From Clostridia bacterium UC5.1-1E11 (GTDB lineage: Bacteria; Bacillota; Clostridia; Oscillospirales; Acutalibacteraceae), in the NCBI GenBank assembly GCA_001305115.1, contig BCAA01000014.1, forward strand, positions 17,944 through 81,943: a stretch of DNA of 64,000 bases, in the 5' to 3' direction. Below the pieces are notes generated by a model. The model did no database searches. It had not been told where the DNA came from and saw only the letters and a list, made by a program, of their open reading frames with translations. This document shows, in pieces, positions 9,907-19,241 of this stretch. Every line of letters starts with the position of its first letter. Position 1 is the stretch's first letter. The position numbers and the translations under genes are program-made.

Positions 9907-10385
9907 ATACAATGATTAAGCATAAGAAAGTAAATCGAGAGCTTTTACAAAAAACGTTGGGGGAAAATGGGATTAAAGCGACCCCTACAGTCCGTTCCGG
10001 TCAGACGGCGAAACTCGTCATGACCGGCGAGGATGGAAAGGTTTATGAGGTGAATAAAGATCTGACGGTCGTCCGTGTTCAGGATGAAATGCCCGCAAGG
10101 CCCCTTTTGAAGACACATTCCCAATCTCCCGCAGATCGGAGTGCCGTGCAGATCCGGAAGGCGGCAATGCGTACCAGCAAATATGAAGCGGTACACCAGA
10201 GCATCGCAAGACACAACGAGGCTTGGAAAAATCAACAGCGCCAGCTGGAAAAAGAGGCGTTGTTAGTGGCGACAACCCGCGCGGTGCGGGGCGTTGTCGC
10301 TGTCACAGAAAAGGCTGAGGGGAAGTTTTCCCGCATAGCGCGGATAGAGCGCAGGCGGTTAAAGCTGAAAGATGTAAAAGGCTGA
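9903..10385 (+). CDS. Unrecognised basic protein partnered with the ART-like gene
   Basis: A 160-residue, strongly basic protein starting at GTG 9903 within the previous stop (ATG 9912 is an alternative). The first 60 residues could form a small beta-rich domain (TAKLVMTGEDGKVYEVNKDL). From about 75 onward it is a long charged helix, probably coiled coil (NEAWKNQQRQLEKEALLVAT), ending in a very basic tail (IERRRLKLKDVKG). No known family was recognised. Overlap with the ART-like gene says it is made with it; it might be an antitoxin, a DNA-binding partner or a delivery protein. Confidence 0.6.
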   Translation: MNTMIKHKKVNRELLQKTLGENGIKATPTVRSGQTAKLVMTGEDGKVYEVNKDLTVVRVQDEMPARPLLKTHSQSPADRSAVQIRKAAMRTSKYEAVHQSIARHNEAWKNQQRQLEKEALLVATTRAVRGVVAVTEKAEGKFSRIARIERRRLKLKDVKG

Positions 10386-10392
10386 CGAGAAG

Positions 10393-10435
10393 TTGCCGCA
10401 TTCGGTAAAGAAATCACCGGATGCGGCATTTTGGT
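10393..10435 (+). terminator. Terminator of ART-like unit
   Basis: Arms TGCCGCATTCGG and CCGGATGCGGCA with an 11-base loop, followed by TTTTGGTTGT. It closes the two-gene unit. Confidence 0.7.
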
Positions 10436-10648
10436 TGTCTATTCCCATTTCAATAGGCATACCCATAAGCAAGGCTTCCTTTATTAGGCCATTTGAAGGC
10501 GGATATTCGTTCTTGCGAATCCGGTCGAAAGCGTTTATAATGAATTTATCATTGTGGTTATTTAGGCGAAAAAAGAATTTTGCCATTTCGTTTTAAAGGG
10601 CGCCGGGGCGGTGTGTAACCGGGGAAAGGCGAATAGGAGGGCTTAGTT

Positions 10649-12343
10649 ATGTGGGATCGCAGGATTTTAAAGTCCAATGCAAAGACTGCTTTGCGCGGAC
10701 GTTATTGGTTGGCTTTTGCCGTAGCGTTGGTTGCGTGTATTTTGGCTGGCCATCTGTTCACGGGAGGGATGAATCCCTGGAGTTTGGGCCAGGTCGAAGA
10801 TGCCGCGTCGCGGGTGGAACAGCAAATCGATGGTTATGACGATTCATATTACTACGACTATTACGGCGATTATATGGACCCGTGGGAGGACCCCTATTAC
10901 AGTTATCCGTATGGACATAATTTTGGACCAGGCTACCATGAGCCATATGAGTACTACGATGACCATGTATGGGATGATTTTGGACCGTATGGTGGAGCAA
11001 TTGTCTCTGTATTGTTGTTAATTGGTGTGCTTGCCTTTGGCTTTGGGACAGCTTTTCGTGTTTTTGTCAGCAATCCGGTTGATATGGGTAAGTGTCGTTA
11101 TTTTGTGCACAACCGCTTTGGGGATAGCCGGTTTGAACATCTTTTTAGCGCTTTTCGAGCAGGATACCTTACTGCTACAGGAGCGATGTTTACCACCGAT
11201 TTGCTCATCGACTTGTGGCTTTATATCTTGTTTGTGATTGTAATCGTCAGTTTGATTGCGATTCTGAATGGCGTTTATATGATGGTGCTGTTGATGATGT
11301 TGAGCTTGCTGCTGCTAATTCCTTATGTAATCAAATCGTATCAGTACGGCTTTGTAAAGTACTTATTGGCAGATAATCCGCAGCTCAAGGGGACACGTGC
11401 GCGCCAACTCAGCACGATGCTTACAAATGGGGAAAAGGGTTCCATCTTTGTTCTCGATCTGTCTTTTATTGGTTGGTATTTGCTCGGTGCACTTTGTTTA
11501 GGGTTGGGCCACCTGTTTGTAAATCCCTATTATGAGGCCACGAGAGCAGAGTTATATATTTTTCTGCGAGAGAGGGCAATCCAGAACGGTCTGATCGATC
11601 CAAGGGAATTAAATCTTTATACGAACCCGCCGATACCGCCTTATGGGATGCCACCCCAACAGAAGGATACCACCTACGTGATGTACCAGAAAACGTCACA
11701 GGCAGGCCCCAATTCTCCATATGGAACTGTGCCGCCTGTTTACCCAGGTTCATCTGTTCCAACCCAGGGACCTGTACAGGGATATACGCCTAATGGGGTA
11801 TTTCAAGGAGCCTCTCAGAATCCGTTTGACCGGCCGCAGGCCCCTTATGGGAGGAACGCTTCCCCATATCCGGGAAATTTGGTTCCCCCGCCGCCACCGT
11901 ACGGCGTGCCGTCTTCGGAATCCCAGGCGGCCCAGCCGCCGGTTCCGGGAAGCAGGGAGTCGTTCGGAAATATGGGTGCGCCGGTGCCGCCCATGACGCA
12001 TACGGATGTGCCGGATATAGCGCAAAATCCGGTTCCTCCTCCGCCACCATACGGCGTGCCGTCGCCGGAATCCCAGGCGGCCCAACCGCCGGTTCCGGGA
12101 AGCGGGGAATCGTTCGGAAATACAGGCGCGCCGGTGAACCCGGCGGAGCATGTAAATACCCAGATGGATACCCAAAATGTGGTCGATGTATCAGAAGGAG
12201 CGAAAGGAACCAGTTCAGATACATCCGCACCGGAGAGCCCCTTGCCTTCGGGGACGAGTGTGCCGGAGTCCGTGCAGGAGGGCAAAAGTAGATCTGGAGA
12301 GCCTTACTCGCATGGAGAGCCGCCTACACCGACTGCTCTTTAA
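10649..12343 (+). CDS. DUF975 membrane protein with Tyr/Asp-rich insert and Pro-rich tail
   Basis: A 564-residue member of the DUF975 family: it opens with WDRRILKSNAKTALRGRYW, has several hydrophobic segments (about 20-40, 110-135, 190-240) and the family's conserved ends, FILDLSFIGWYLLGALCLGLG-like and NPYYEATRAELY (about 270-310). Two features are unusual. An acidic, Tyr-rich loop (about 60-115, with YYYDYYGDY) sits between the first and second membrane segments. A 250-residue Pro/Gly/Ser tail contains two copies of a 35-residue unit (PPPPPYGVPS...) whose DNA repeats at 11881 and 12031, 150 bases apart. RBS AGGAGGG. The smaller paralogue follows. Function unknown. Confidence 0.8.
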   Translation: MWDRRILKSNAKTALRGRYWLAFAVALVACILAGHLFTGGMNPWSLGQVEDAASRVEQQIDGYDDSYYYDYYGDYMDPWEDPYYSYPYGHNFGPGYHEPYEYYDDHVWDDFGPYGGAIVSVLLLIGVLAFGFGTAFRVFVSNPVDMGKCRYFVHNRFGDSRFEHLFSAFRAGYLTATGAMFTTDLLIDLWLYILFVIVIVSLIAILNGVYMMVLLMMLSLLLLIPYVIKSYQYGFVKYLLADNPQLKGTRARQLSTMLTNGEKGSIFVLDLSFIGWYLLGALCLGLGHLFVNPYYEATRAELYIFLRERAIQNGLIDPRELNLYTNPPIPPYGMPPQQKDTTYVMYQKTSQAGPNSPYGTVPPVYPGSSVPTQGPVQGYTPNGVFQGASQNPFDRPQAPYGRNASPYPGNLVPPPPPYGVPSSESQAAQPPVPGSRESFGNMGAPVPPMTHTDVPDIAQNPVPPPPPYGVPSPESQAAQPPVPGSGESFGNTGAPVNPAEHVNTQMDTQNVVDVSEGAKGTSSDTSAPESPLPSGTSVPESVQEGKSRSGEPYSHGEPPTPTAL

Positions 12344-12464
12344 AGGAACATATTTCCTGAGAAAAGTATCGGGATATTTCAGAGTATTATAGACTCTAGG
12401 AAAGGTTTTCCACAAGGATAGAGAGACAACGGGAGAATTTCATGGAGAAAGAAGAGGATGCGTT

Positions 12465-13259
12465 ATGTGGAGCAGACAAATTCTAAAATCCAATGCAAAG
12501 ATTGCTCTGACGGGACGTTACTGGCGGGCATTCGTGGTGGCTTTACTGGCGGGACTGTTGACAGGGATTGCGAATTTGGGAGATACAATCAGCAATTTTC
12601 TAAATCAATATGATTCTTATCAATCGCTGTTCCGTTCCTATGATGCTGCTTATCCCCAGATTGTTTTCTTGGATGTTCTTCGCACGTGGGTGGTTCCGCT
12701 GACCGTCTTCGGTTTGCTGCTCTCCATCTTTGTGATAAATATTCTTCGAATTGGTGAAGCACGTTATTTTGTGCAGAATCATTTTGGTGAGACACACGTT
12801 GAGACCCTGTTCAGTGGATTCCGGAACGGATATGGAAATTCTGTTGTTGCAATGTTTGTCACAGATCTGTTTATTTTTCTGTGGTCGCTGTTGCTGCTGA
12901 TTCCGGGAATCTATAAGACGTATCAGTATTATATGGTGCCGTATATCCTGTCCGATAATCCCAATATTCCAGGAGCGCGTGCGCGGTCGATTAGCCGGGC
13001 GATGACGGATGGTGAAAAGTTAAACATTTTTTTATTGGAGTTATCCTTTATAGGGTGGTATCTACTGGGCGGACTTTGCTTGGGAATTGGTGTTTTCTTT
13101 GTGAATCCTTATTACGAGGCGACCAAAGCCGAGCTGTACATTTATCTTAGAGACCGCGCTATACAGACCGGAATGGTTCAACCGGAAGAACTGGGTCTAG
13201 TATTTCATACCCCAGGAGGGGAAAATCCATTTGGCCCGCCGCCTTCTGTTTTTATGTAA
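12465..13259 (+). CDS. DUF975 membrane protein, short paralogue
   Basis: A 264-residue protein with the same opening (WSRQILKSNAKIALTGRYW), membrane segments and C-terminal block (LELSFIGWYLLGGLCLGIG, NPYYEATKAELYIYLRDRA) as the gene upstream, but lacking its Tyr/Asp-rich loop and Pro-rich tail. The pair is a tandem duplication in which one copy gained extra regions. Role unknown; the family is predicted to be integral membrane. Confidence 0.8.
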   Translation: MWSRQILKSNAKIALTGRYWRAFVVALLAGLLTGIANLGDTISNFLNQYDSYQSLFRSYDAAYPQIVFLDVLRTWVVPLTVFGLLLSIFVINILRIGEARYFVQNHFGETHVETLFSGFRNGYGNSVVAMFVTDLFIFLWSLLLLIPGIYKTYQYYMVPYILSDNPNIPGARARSISRAMTDGEKLNIFLLELSFIGWYLLGGLCLGIGVFFVNPYYEATKAELYIYLRDRAIQTGMVQPEELGLVFHTPGGENPFGPPPSVFM

Positions 13260-13711
13260 GAGAATACGAATAGACCGGTTTTCCAAATAGGGGATAGGAC
13301 GGAAGAGAGAACATCCGGCATAAAATAGACAATAGAGATCCTAAGATGGACTGCCGTGTCGGCATATACCGAATACAGGCAAGTGAAGCAGATCGTAAAG
13401 ATGGACCGCCGAGACACGGTAGGATGCGCGGGCGGCCATATACGAATGAACCGTTGTATAGAAGTAAAAACGATAAGTTGGTTACTCAAAAACGGTAGGA
13501 TGGCCCCTACTGCGGATATATAAAGGAGTCTTTTTTCGCTAATAATTTGGATGCTTCTATAATTCCGATAGATTAAATAGACTTAAAAGTCCGACTGCAA
13601 GTACTAAAAAATCAGCGGAGGATATTCCTTTATCTGTTAAGATAAGAATTGAAATACTAATAATAAACAAAAACGTATTGCATACAGATAAAATTTTTAT
13701 CTGTAATTCTT
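13260..13711. other. Intergenic region with degenerate repeats
   Basis: No gene seen. Short imperfect repeats occur (GATGGACTGCC near 13344, GATGGACCGCC near 13402, CGGTAGGATG near 13418 and 13494). From about 13550 the base composition turns sharply AT-rich, marking the edge of the island that carries the PHP gene. Confidence 0.4.
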
Positions 13712-14563
13712 TTATAACTTATGAAATATAGGCTTCATTTGATCGAAAGTACAGTATTCATCAAACCCTATTTGTTTTAATATGGATTTAGCTTCATTAA
13801 TATAAGCACCTAAATGATCCTTTCTATGAGAATCACTACCAATAGTAATGATTTTTCCACCTAGTTTTTTATACAGCTTTAATATATCTCTGCTGGGCGT
13901 TGTATCCTTTAATCCATATCGATGGCTTGATGTATTTATTTCAATTCCTTTACCATCTTCAATAGCTATCTTTAATATCTCAGTGATTAAAGGTTTAATT
14001 TTATTAAAAGGGTATTTACCCTTTAAATCATATCGAGATATTAAGTCCAAATGTCCTAGCACGCTATAGTTTTTATATCTTTTGATGACATCTAGAATTT
14101 CTTGATAATATTCCATATTATATTCATCTTGAGTTTTATTTTTTTGAAAGTCCTGTGTCCATAATTCTAAATTTTTTACTTGATGGATAGATAAGATAAT
14201 AAAATCGAAAGAATACCTTGAAAATAATTCATTATATTTATCGATTGTGTGCGTTTGGACTCCAAACTCTAATCCCAATTTTAAATTAATTAAGTTGCCA
14301 TATTTCTTTTTTAGATATTTATACTTTTCATAGTACTTTGGATAATTAACATTAGCGACATACATGAATTCTGGCTCTCCAGGTCCCCCTGGTCTTTGTT
14401 TCATACTTTCGGGTTTATCCCAATCATCTTTAATACCATAATCAACGTGATCTGTAAAACATAGTTCTTTAATATCCATATCAATAGCATCTTTAACTAC
14501 GTCTTCCATATCGTATGACGAATCATCACTAAATTCTGTATGGACATGGTAATCCGCTTTCAT
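13712..14563 (-). CDS. PHP-domain phosphatase, histidinol-phosphatase (HisJ) family
   Basis: About 283 residues of PHP superfamily metal-dependent phosphoesterase. It shows the four PHP motifs: DYHVHTEFSD near the N-terminus, CFTDHVDYG, then GHLDLISRYD, and a C-terminal SDSHRKDHLG. The best-known member dephosphorylates histidinol phosphate, but with no his genes nearby the substrate is open. ATG 14563 was preferred over 14572 because GAGGAG is then nine bases upstream. The gene is far richer in A+T and in AAA/ATA/TTA codons than its neighbours, a sign of recent acquisition. Confidence 0.85.
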   Translation of the reverse strand: MKADYHVHTEFSDDSSYDMEDVVKDAIDMDIKELCFTDHVDYGIKDDWDKPESMKQRPGGPGEPEFMYVANVNYPKYYEKYKYLKKKYGNLINLKLGLEFGVQTHTIDKYNELFSRYSFDFIILSIHQVKNLELWTQDFQKNKTQDEYNMEYYQEILDVIKRYKNYSVLGHLDLISRYDLKGKYPFNKIKPLITEILKIAIEDGKGIEINTSSHRYGLKDTTPSRDILKLYKKLGGKIITIGSDSHRKDHLGAYINEAKSILKQIGFDEYCTFDQMKPIFHKL

Positions 14564-15334
14564 TTTTATCATCTCCTCTTTAAATAATTCAAATAGTTAA
14601 GGTTATCCAGAAAAGGAATGTTATACAACCTTATCCACACTATAATGATAACGAATTATTTTTGTAAAAACAATAACAATATCGACTTATAATATAACTA
14701 TACCGACCAAAAGGAGATAGACATATATTTGGCAATTTAAAATAGCCGAGGGTTTTCAAATTTAGTTATTAAATTATGCGGGATGATTAACCCCACGATT
14801 TTAAGTCGTTTTCTATTTTTATAAGTTAAGTTTCTGTTCGATTTTATAAATTTTCGTTTTGTCTTTACATTCATTAAGTCATGCCACTTTTAGCATTGTC
14901 TTTTCTGCTTTTGAAAAGCAACGTATTAGCTTGTGGTTTGTAATGGGTGCTATTCAGCGTTGCTTAGACACAGACCCTTGACAAAGTATAGACTAATATG
15001 TTTTAAGGTAATCTAGCAGAAATGAAATAGCCTGCTGTTTCATATCATGGAAGAACGACACTCTATATCAAGTGTCGTTCTTCCATGATATAATTTAGTA
15101 TAATTCATTACATAAGGCTTTTTCATTTTTTATAATTTTCTTCTTTTTAGCCGTTTTGCTGATAAATACTGCGTTTAAACGAATATTTCCGGTTTTCGAT
15201 CTTTTTAGGAACGCAGACATTTTTCCAACCAGAAAGAGGATACTCCTTTCCTATGAATCTAAAAAATCCGTAATTTAGAAGCGCCCTCTTTGTTTGCGCG
15301 GAATAATCAGAATACGGAACTGGGGAAACTCTCG
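14564..15334. other. AT-rich non-coding part of the island
   Basis: No gene was supported in about 770 bases. It contains a TTGACA element near 14990 and a 20-base perfect inverted repeat at 15043-15090. Composition returns to the local average near 15300. Confidence 0.4.
15043..15090. repeat. Perfect 20-bp inverted repeat
   Basis: Arms 15043-15062 and 15071-15090 match without error around an 8-base loop. It lies at the right side of the AT-rich island and may be a strong bidirectional terminator or the end of a mobile element remnant. Confidence 0.7.
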
Positions 15335-16009
15335 CTACTTCATAAAACGATTCATGACCTGCCGGTAGGCTTTTTTATAATCGGTAGCATCCCCTTCACC
15401 TAAATTTAATTCTTCGTTTGCCATGCCGTCCATGTCCGGATCGGAAAAAAGACTGGTAGGTAAGACGAGGTAGCGACCATATTCGCGCCACAATGGGAAA
15501 TACGTTTCCCCGTACTCTTTATAGTCCGAAGGCTCATCAAAAAAGAACAGGTATTCTTCACCCGGTTTGGATGGGGCATACAGGATGGGAGTGCCCACAT
15601 CCATTTTGATGGTGTCAACGCCGTATAGATCCACCACACAATAAGGTTCGGCTACTTGAATTTGGTCGCCGACTTGAAGATTCCCTTGAATTACTTCTGT
15701 AATTTCCAGAGTGGTGAGGGTATGCGCGCTGAGGACGGTCCTCTTTTCTGGCGCTGGAATATAACCCAAATCCGCCACTTCATCCAAATAAGTAATCGTG
15801 CCTTCCGCATCGTCCAGAAATTTTCCTTTGACAATGAATATGCATTTTTCCGGCATTTCCTCAACTGTTTCGGGAATTCCCAATCGATAGTAGTATTCTA
15901 CCTTACCTGTGGAAAGCACAGCTGAAATCGGCAGAGACTCTTGAGAACGACAGGAACAAAACGTAGAGAGCAGCAGGACAAAGGAAAGAACAAGAATCCA
16001 CCGTTTCAT
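15335..16009 (-). CDS. Lipoprotein paired with metzincin, copy 3
   Basis: A 224-residue lipoprotein (lipobox STFCSC, Cys about 18) that is a diverged relative of copies 1 and 2: IFIVKGKFLDD, LEITEVIQGNLQVGDQI, EEYLFFFDEP, and the shared C-terminal block NEELNLGEGDATDYKK. It follows the third metzincin gene on the same strand after 12 bases, keeping the protease-lipoprotein order seen at 1162-3329. Conservation of both order and spacing at an unlinked site supports a functional pair. Confidence 0.75.
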   Translation of the reverse strand: MKRWILVLSFVLLLSTFCSCRSQESLPISAVLSTGKVEYYYRLGIPETVEEMPEKCIFIVKGKFLDDAEGTITYLDEVADLGYIPAPEKRTVLSAHTLTTLEITEVIQGNLQVGDQIQVAEPYCVVDLYGVDTIKMDVGTPILYAPSKPGEEYLFFFDEPSDYKEYGETYFPLWREYGRYLVLPTSLFSDPDMDGMANEELNLGEGDATDYKKAYRQVMNRFMK

Positions 16010-16021
16010 AAAAATACCTCC

Positions 16022-17520
16022 TCAATATTTTTGATTTAAATTGTAGACGTCATGACCTTCAATATCAAAGGAAACCAGGGAATCCCCCGTAGTTCGCATG
16101 ACCGCCGTGTCCTTACATGCTTCAGGATGCGCTAATCCAAGAACATGTCCGATCTCATGTGTAAGCGTCCTCATTTGATACGCCTCTGGGAAGGTAGACA
16201 GGGTATCGTAATTTAAGACCACCAATGCGCGGACATAGGGCCTCTTATCGGTATATACGTCGCTGTCCGGAATTTCTTCTGAACCATCTGTGTCCCGATA
16301 GAGATACGTATACCCTAGGTTTCCATTATGGCCGCCGTTCTCAGCGACAACGATCATTTGGGCGTCGGGCATGGTGCCATAGTTGTCAATCGGATATTGG
16401 AAACATTGGAATGGATGCCATTCCATTCGCGGATGGTGTTGGCAGCCTGAGCACTGCTCATCGTGTTGTCCGCATTAAAAAATTGTAATGCTAAACTATG
16501 AAATTGAACGGTAAGTTGCTTTGCATTACTCCACTTTCCTGCAAAAACTTCTGTATCATGAGAAACAATGCTTTACAGGATGCCGTATTATCATAAGGGG
16601 TTATATCGGTAGATGGAATAACCGGGTGAACTGTCCGTTTTAGAGGATAGGTTCCTTTTCGATTAAAGGATATGGGGATGGACCAGGTATATTGTTTCAT
16701 AGAGCCAATCGTAGCAGACATATATTTTTTCCCTTCCCCATAGTCCAGGATAAGCTGCATTTCCTGGGTGGGTAAATTTCCGGTATTTGTTACAACCATT
16801 AATAGATCGTGCGTTTCACAGCTTTCAAACGCATTATCGCCGTCGAAACGTAATCCAGCAGCCAGAGCGATACAGTCCTGCCATCCGCCGGTGGAAATGC
16901 TGGTATTGTTATTATCATTAGACTCGGCAATCGTACGGCTTTCGTTCAATATCCTTTTGATGGTATGTATTCCGCCAAGAATATTTATACGAAAGAAAAA
17001 GGAGCCTTTGCGCCCGGCATCCAATGTTCCTTCCAACGTAAACGTTCCTTTCGGAACGTTGTCCAGGTAAAGTGAAACGGTAGGATTTATAGCGGCGGCG
17101 GAACCAATATTTTTGATTTCGATTGTATATTTTACATCGGTATTGCTGGGATATGGTAACGACTTATCGATGGTCAATGTTCCAAAGGTTAGGTCTGGTA
17201 AAGAAGCCCGTGTAGGAAAAGCGGTCTTCCAATCTTCAATTTGCCTCTCGTCCGATAAGAGAAAACAAAGTCCTGTATCGTTATTTCCGGAATCTTTTAT
17301 AACAGGTTCGTTGATGACTTCAATATGTACCTCGGGTTCATCCAAAACGGCCTTTTCTGAGCAAACCGGTTCTCCCACCTCGATAGTTGCTGCCAGTTTT
17401 TCTTCTGTACCGTTTAAAAAAGAAATAGAATTTTTTCGGCAAAGGCAGAGGTTGTCATAGGGAAGGCAATCAGAGCACATAAGAGAAGCAGTGACAATCC
17501 TTTTTAAAATGGACGCACAT
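16022..17520 (-). CDS. Secreted metzincin-type metalloprotease, third copy (four frameshifts)
   Basis: Reading across four single-base breaks (near 17500, 17432, 16573 and 16400, all compatible with one missing base in A, G or similar runs) gives a protein of about 500 residues. Its signal peptide is LLLLCALIAFPMTTSAFA. CARDB-like repeats follow (GTLTIDKSLPYPSNTDVKYT; NTGNLPTQEMQLILDYGEGK). A linker has FAGKWSNAKQLTV, matching WAGRWEDASRLEV of copy 1. The catalytic end is HEIGHVLGLAHP, with a Met-turn candidate in AVMRTT. Each break restores clear homology to copy 1, so error in the sequence is more likely than decay, though a pseudogene cannot be excluded. ATG 17520 was chosen because it gives the signal peptide. 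Confidence 0.7.
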
Positions 17521-17720
17521 AATTGTTCTTCAAAAAATAAAAGATTTTTAACTGGATTTTACAACAATACATCTACAATAAATAGTATCAGCTGATATAA
17601 ATAAAGTAAATTTGCAGTTTGCATAAATATATGTAAAATATTTTCGCCTTGAAATATATATAGTTAATATTTTATATTATATAATTTTTCTAGATTATTA
17701 AACTTTAAAACATTGGAATC
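17521..17720. other. AT-rich upstream region of third metzincin
   Basis: A very AT-rich stretch with several TATAAT-like words on both strands. It probably holds the promoter of the protease/lipoprotein operon, but no single pair of elements stands out. Confidence 0.4.
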
Positions 17721-17768
17721 GTTTTGCATGTATTATTTCGATTGCCCCCGCATGGCCGTTATATAAGA

Positions 17769-17799
17769 AGGAGCCTGCCCTATTTAAGGGCAGGCTCCT
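17769..17799 (-). terminator. Terminator of VOC gene
   Basis: Perfect 13-base arms (17769-17781 and 17787-17799) around a 5-base loop, followed on the minus strand by TCTTATAT. Confidence 0.75.
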
Positions 17800-17810
17800 C
17801 TCTGTTTGGC

Positions 17811-18175
17811 TCAACGGTCCAAGATTTCAATCCAGTAACCGTCGGGGTCATTGATGAAATAGAGATCCATTTCACGGTTTTCGAAACAGATACATCCCAT
17901 TTCCTCGTGCAGGGCATGTGCTGCTGCTTTATCCTCTACCTGCACAGCCAGGTGAATCTCATTGTCCCCGAGGTTATAGGGTTGCTGCGGTCACGCAGCC
18001 AGGTCAACTCCAATTCAAACGGTGTGACGCCGTCTGAGAGATAGACAAGAATAAAGGAGCCGTCTGGCGCTTCCATCCGGCGGCATTCCTTTAAGCCAAG
18101 CGCCCTGTCGTAGAAAGCCAGGCTCTTTTGCAGATCAAAGACATTCCGGTTGACATGTAAAAAGGTGGACTTCAC
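17811..18175 (-). CDS. VOC (glyoxalase I-like) family protein, one frameshift
   Basis: About 121 residues. It starts with FLHVNRNVFDLQKSLAFYDR (first beta-alpha-beta unit with a His ligand), then LGLKECRRMEAPDGSFILVY, and after a frameshift near 17987 continues as NEIHLAVQVEDKAAAHALHE and ends FINDPDGYWIEILDR, the usual C-terminal metal-ligand block. One added base rejoins the frames at RDR-QPYNLGDN. The GTG start at 18175 has GGGAGGA eight bases upstream. Likely a lactoylglutathione-lyase-like or related dioxygenase-fold enzyme; the substrate is not predictable. Confidence 0.8.
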
Positions 18176-18324
18176 AATCCATTCCTCCCATTCCTTAATT
18201 TCTCTCTAAGCATGCCATGATTTTGATAAATTATGATTCCTAATTCGAACAAATTGGGATAATCCTCGGCGCAAGGTGTCGAACCATTTAAAAGAAAGGG
18301 CGGGTTCAGAAAAATGGTTTTTCG

Positions 18325-19236
18325 TTAGGCATAGAGTAAGCAAGCATCGCCGCTTGTGGTGTTCAACTGGATTTTCGCACTTCCGTCCTTATAGCGATAG
18401 GTATCGCCGCCGTGAAAGTCCGGAAAGGCACAGATGAAATCGCCGGTCGAACTGTTTAGCTGGGCAGTAAAACCATCATTTTCCGGAATAAAAAGCACAA
18501 CGTCACCGGAAGTAGACTGGATCGCCGCTTCCGTAATCATCTGGCTGGTCCGCAGAGAGATATCGCCCGATGTGCTGGTGGCCTGAATGCGGGCGAAACT
18601 GCCGGAGGCCTGTATATCGCCGCTAGTGGTCTGTGAAATAAGTTGTTTGACCGTGACATCGCGGCAGAGCAAATCGCCACTGTTAGAAGAAAAATCCAGC
18701 TTTTCGAAGTCCCCTCCCAGGCTTACATCCCCGGAGTTGGTATGTACAACAAGCTCCTTTACTTCCAAGGGTTGGAAAAAGATGTCGCCGCCTGTGGTGT
18801 CCAATTGAAGTGTTTCATAGATCTGTTCCGGCAGATAAACCTCCAGGTCCGAGCCGATGGAGAATGGAAAAGGCCCAATCGGCAGGCCCGCGACGGTTTT
18901 GCCGTTGGAAACGACCAGGGCGTCATCCTCGATGGATGCCTGAAAGAACTGGTCCTCCGGCGTGTTTTTCACAGCCTTCTGTACAATTTTTATCTCTTTA
19001 CCGCTGGTGGAAAAAACCGATACATCGCCGCCCTTCCAATCGAGTGCCAGCGTTTGGATTGGTTCAGTAAATGTTTGCTCATGGACCTGTTGATAGGTGG
19101 AATGGTTGCTCCAACCAAAGTGGAGGGAGAGTCCCGTCCAGCCGCCATTGTACCACAGATAACCAAACAGCGCGGTAAAGAGCAACAGTACGGCACTCCA
19201 AACCCCAATATAAATTTTTGCGGTTGTTCGGCTCAT
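18325..19236 (-). CDS. DUF4097 beta-repeat protein with membrane anchor
   Basis: About 303 residues. A single N-terminal membrane segment (IYIGVWSAVLLLFTALFGYL) is followed by an extracellular right-handed beta structure with repeated 'TTSGDI/STSGDV/NSGDVSL' turns roughly every 20 residues from about 150 to the end, the hallmark of DUF4097. ATG 19236 has AGGAGG seven bases upstream. It is the last gene of a PadR-HAAS-DUF4097 operon, a common arrangement in Clostridia and Bacilli thought to respond to envelope conditions. Precise role unknown. Confidence 0.85.
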   Translation of the reverse strand: MSRTTAKIYIGVWSAVLLLFTALFGYLWYNGGWTGLSLHFGWSNHSTYQQVHEQTFTEPIQTLALDWKGGDVSVFSTSGKEIKIVQKAVKNTPEDQFFQASIEDDALVVSNGKTVAGLPIGPFPFSIGSDLEVYLPEQIYETLQLDTTGGDIFFQPLEVKELVVHTNSGDVSLGGDFEKLDFSSNSGDLLCRDVTVKQLISQTTSGDIQASGSFARIQATSTSGDISLRTSQMITEAAIQSTSGDVVLFIPENDGFTAQLNSSTGDFICAFPDFHGGDTYRYKDGSAKIQLNTTSGDACLLYA

Positions 19237-19241
19237 TTCGT

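Noticed and set aside
14980..15090. Considered a CRISPR repeat or tRNA in the AT-rich island
   Set aside because: Only one inverted repeat is present, with no spacer-repeat periodicity, and no cloverleaf could be drawn.
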